Source: CAZOZZ01 sp965262425 (GTDB taxonomy: Bacteria > Acidobacteriota > Terriglobia > 20CM-2-55-15). From it: a stretch of DNA of 64,000 nucleotides. Numbering within the stretch: position 1 is the first letter of the stretch; every line of letters starts with the position of its first letter. This document shows positions 62,942-64,000 of the stretch, piece after piece. The position numbers and the translations under genes were made by a program. Where the stretch lies: positions 1,488,001 to 1,552,000 of the forward strand of contig OZ253536.1 of assembly GCA_965262425.1 (NCBI GenBank). Reading direction: 5' to 3'. The notes beneath the pieces are model-generated. The model ran no database searches and was not told where the DNA came from. It saw only the letters and a list, made by a program, of their open reading frames with translations.

Positions 62942-63682
62942 CTACGAATAAACCCGTTGTAACCGTCGGCTGGTGTGGTCGACGACGACAACTATGGCAA
63001 AGATGGCCAGAATCAACGTCGCTACACGCTGGTACTGAAACAGATTGGTCGTCGTGTAGATCATCTGCCCAAGGCCACCCGCTCCGACAACGCCCACGAT
63101 CGTCGCGCTTCGTATGTTGGTCTCCCAACGGTACAGTGCAAACGAAATGCATTGGGCCCACGCCTGGGGAACCACCGCGTAGAGCGAGACGGCGCTCGGG
63201 GAACCGCCGGCCGATGCGACCGACTCGACAATCCGGCCATCGACGTTTTCGAACGTGTCGCCGAACAGTTTCCCAAGTACACCGGAGGTATGAAAGGCGA
63301 GGGCAAGAGCCCCGGCGGCCGGGCCTAATCCGGCCACGAAAACGAAGATCAGGGCCCAGAGCAGATCCGGGACAGCCCGGAGCAGGACAAACAGGCCGCG
63401 TGAGAACCAGCCGAGGCCCCGACGTGCCGTCGATAGCCAGGCGATCGAGAACGAGAACAGAAAGGCGAGTGCCGTACCCGCGATCGACATCGCCAGGGTC
63501 TGCACGGCGGCCACACCGGTTTGTCTGAGAAATCCCGGATCGACGGCAGGCGGAACGAACTCACCGAGTAGAGCGAGGATGCTGGATCGAGTCCAGCCGG
63601 CATCGGGCCAGGTCAGCCAGAACGATGCGAGGATACCGGCGCCTCCGAGCGTGACCAGAGCCGTCCGTTTCGCCAAGTTCAC
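62942..63682 (-). CDS. PhnE-like ABC transporter permease
   Basis: A 246-residue permease of the phosphonate/phosphite ABC family. Five to six hydrophobic segments are visible. The cytoplasmic coupling region reads FENVDGRIVESVASAGGS, and the conserved GVVGAGGLGQMIY follows. The GTG start at 63682 overlaps the stop of the preceding permease gene (GTGA), so the two are translationally coupled. Phosphonate, phosphite or phosphate are the family substrates. The ATPase and binding protein would be expected beyond the window. Confidence 0.9.
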   Translation of the reverse strand: MNLAKRTALVTLGGAGILASFWLTWPDAGWTRSSILALLGEFVPPAVDPGFLRQTGVAAVQTLAMSIAGTALAFLFSFSIAWLSTARRGLGWFSRGLFVLLRAVPDLLWALIFVFVAGLGPAAGALALAFHTSGVLGKLFGDTFENVDGRIVESVASAGGSPSAVSLYAVVPQAWAQCISFALYRWETNIRSATIVGVVGAGGLGQMIYTTTNLFQYQRVATLILAIFAIVVVVDHTSRRLQRVYS

Positions 63683-64000
63683 GAAACCCTCCGAACCAGG
63701 GCGCTGATACGATCGATTCCGATGACGATCAGGATCAGGGCAAGGATGATCGTGCTGACTTCCGAGTACTCGAACATCCGCATCGAGATTTCAATCTCCT
63801 GACCCAGTCCACCGGCGCCCACGATGCCGAGAAGTGCCGCCGAACGGACGGCGCATTCCCACCTGTACATGGAATAGCCGACCAGGTCGTGCCAGGCCTG
63901 GGGCAGGATCGCGTACACGAACTGTCCGGTGCGGCCCGCACCCACTCCGGCAATGGCCTCGATGGGTGCCCGAGGCGCCGCGTCGAGGAGTTCCCCGTAC
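63679..64000 (-). CDS. PhnE-like ABC transporter permease, 5' end outside window
   Basis: This is the C-terminal part of a second PhnE-type permease, open to the window edge. It shows the coupling region APRAPIEAIAGVGAG and GIVGAGGLGQEIEISM, matching the permease downstream. Paired PhnE permeases form the heterodimeric channel of phosphonate importers. It overlaps the next gene by four bases. Confidence 0.88.
   Translation of the reverse strand, partial: YGELLDAAPRAPIEAIAGVGAGRTGQFVYAILPQAWHDLVGYSMYRWECAVRSAALLGIVGAGGLGQEIEISMRMFEYSEVSTIILALILIVIGIDRISALVRRVS

Noticed and set aside
1..64000. CRISPR arrays, rRNA or tRNA genes
   Set aside because: No regularly spaced repeat array and no cloverleaf or rRNA signature was noticed by eye. 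A dedicated scan would be needed to exclude a tRNA fully.

Overview
The window is a 64 kb piece of a GC-rich chromosome. It probably comes from an Acidobacteriota-type bacterium. That is an inference from gene content: four Oar-like TonB-dependent receptors with N-terminal regulatory-like domains, a DUF1592/DUF1552/ankyrin cassette, M14-like peptidases, creatininase-family and DUF5916 proteins. No rRNA or tRNA gene was seen and no marker fixes the taxon.

Layout. 1-12.4 kb: two copies of a secreted DUF1552 plus ankyrin-repeat pair, the second headed by a DUF1592-type cytochrome. Between them lie a seven-haem cytochrome/TPR protein and an IS1380-family element that has split a palindromic repeat element. 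12.5-13.5 kb: a cytochrome/lectin-like secreted protein followed by a 160-bp terminal-inverted-repeat element. 13.7-28.2 kb, all on the minus strand: TonB receptor, then (after a terminator) M14-like protein, creatininase-like protein, malate dehydrogenase, second M14-like protein, second TonB receptor and a Tat-exported sulfite-oxidase-type molybdoenzyme, with gaps of only 25-60 bp.

28.8-38.5 kb, plus strand: the metabolic core, sat-aprB-aprA-qmoA-qmoB-qmoC followed without a break by a HIT-family hydrolase and a TauE/SafE (TSUP) exporter. Sat and AprBA interconvert sulfate, APS and sulfite. QmoABC links AprBA to the quinone pool. The HIT protein might remove APS and TSUP might move sulfite or sulfate. 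The direction, sulfate reduction or sulfite oxidation, cannot be decided here because no dsr or sox genes are in view; the molybdoenzyme and the exporter lean weakly towards sulfite oxidation.

38.5-41 kb: a VapBC-type toxin-antitoxin pair with a visible operator, and a DASS-family anion transporter. 41-58 kb: two more TonB receptors, an amidohydrolase, two DUF5916 outer-membrane proteins, a trans-sulfuration PLP enzyme and RsgA. Between the two DUF5916 genes is a scar made of fused fragments of the PLP enzyme, RsgA and DUF5916. 58.2-62 kb: a second IS1380-type element carrying a nested IS1634-family element, abutting a second copy of the 160-bp repeat. 62.2-64 kb, minus strand: a TVP38/VTT membrane protein and two PhnE-like ABC permeases, the outer one cut by the window edge.

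The most informative points are the sulfur operon with its HIT/TSUP extension and upstream palindromes, the 160-bp repeat placed exactly at two stop codons, the hierarchical palindromic element broken by the IS, and the two M14-like proteins whose zinc motif is altered.
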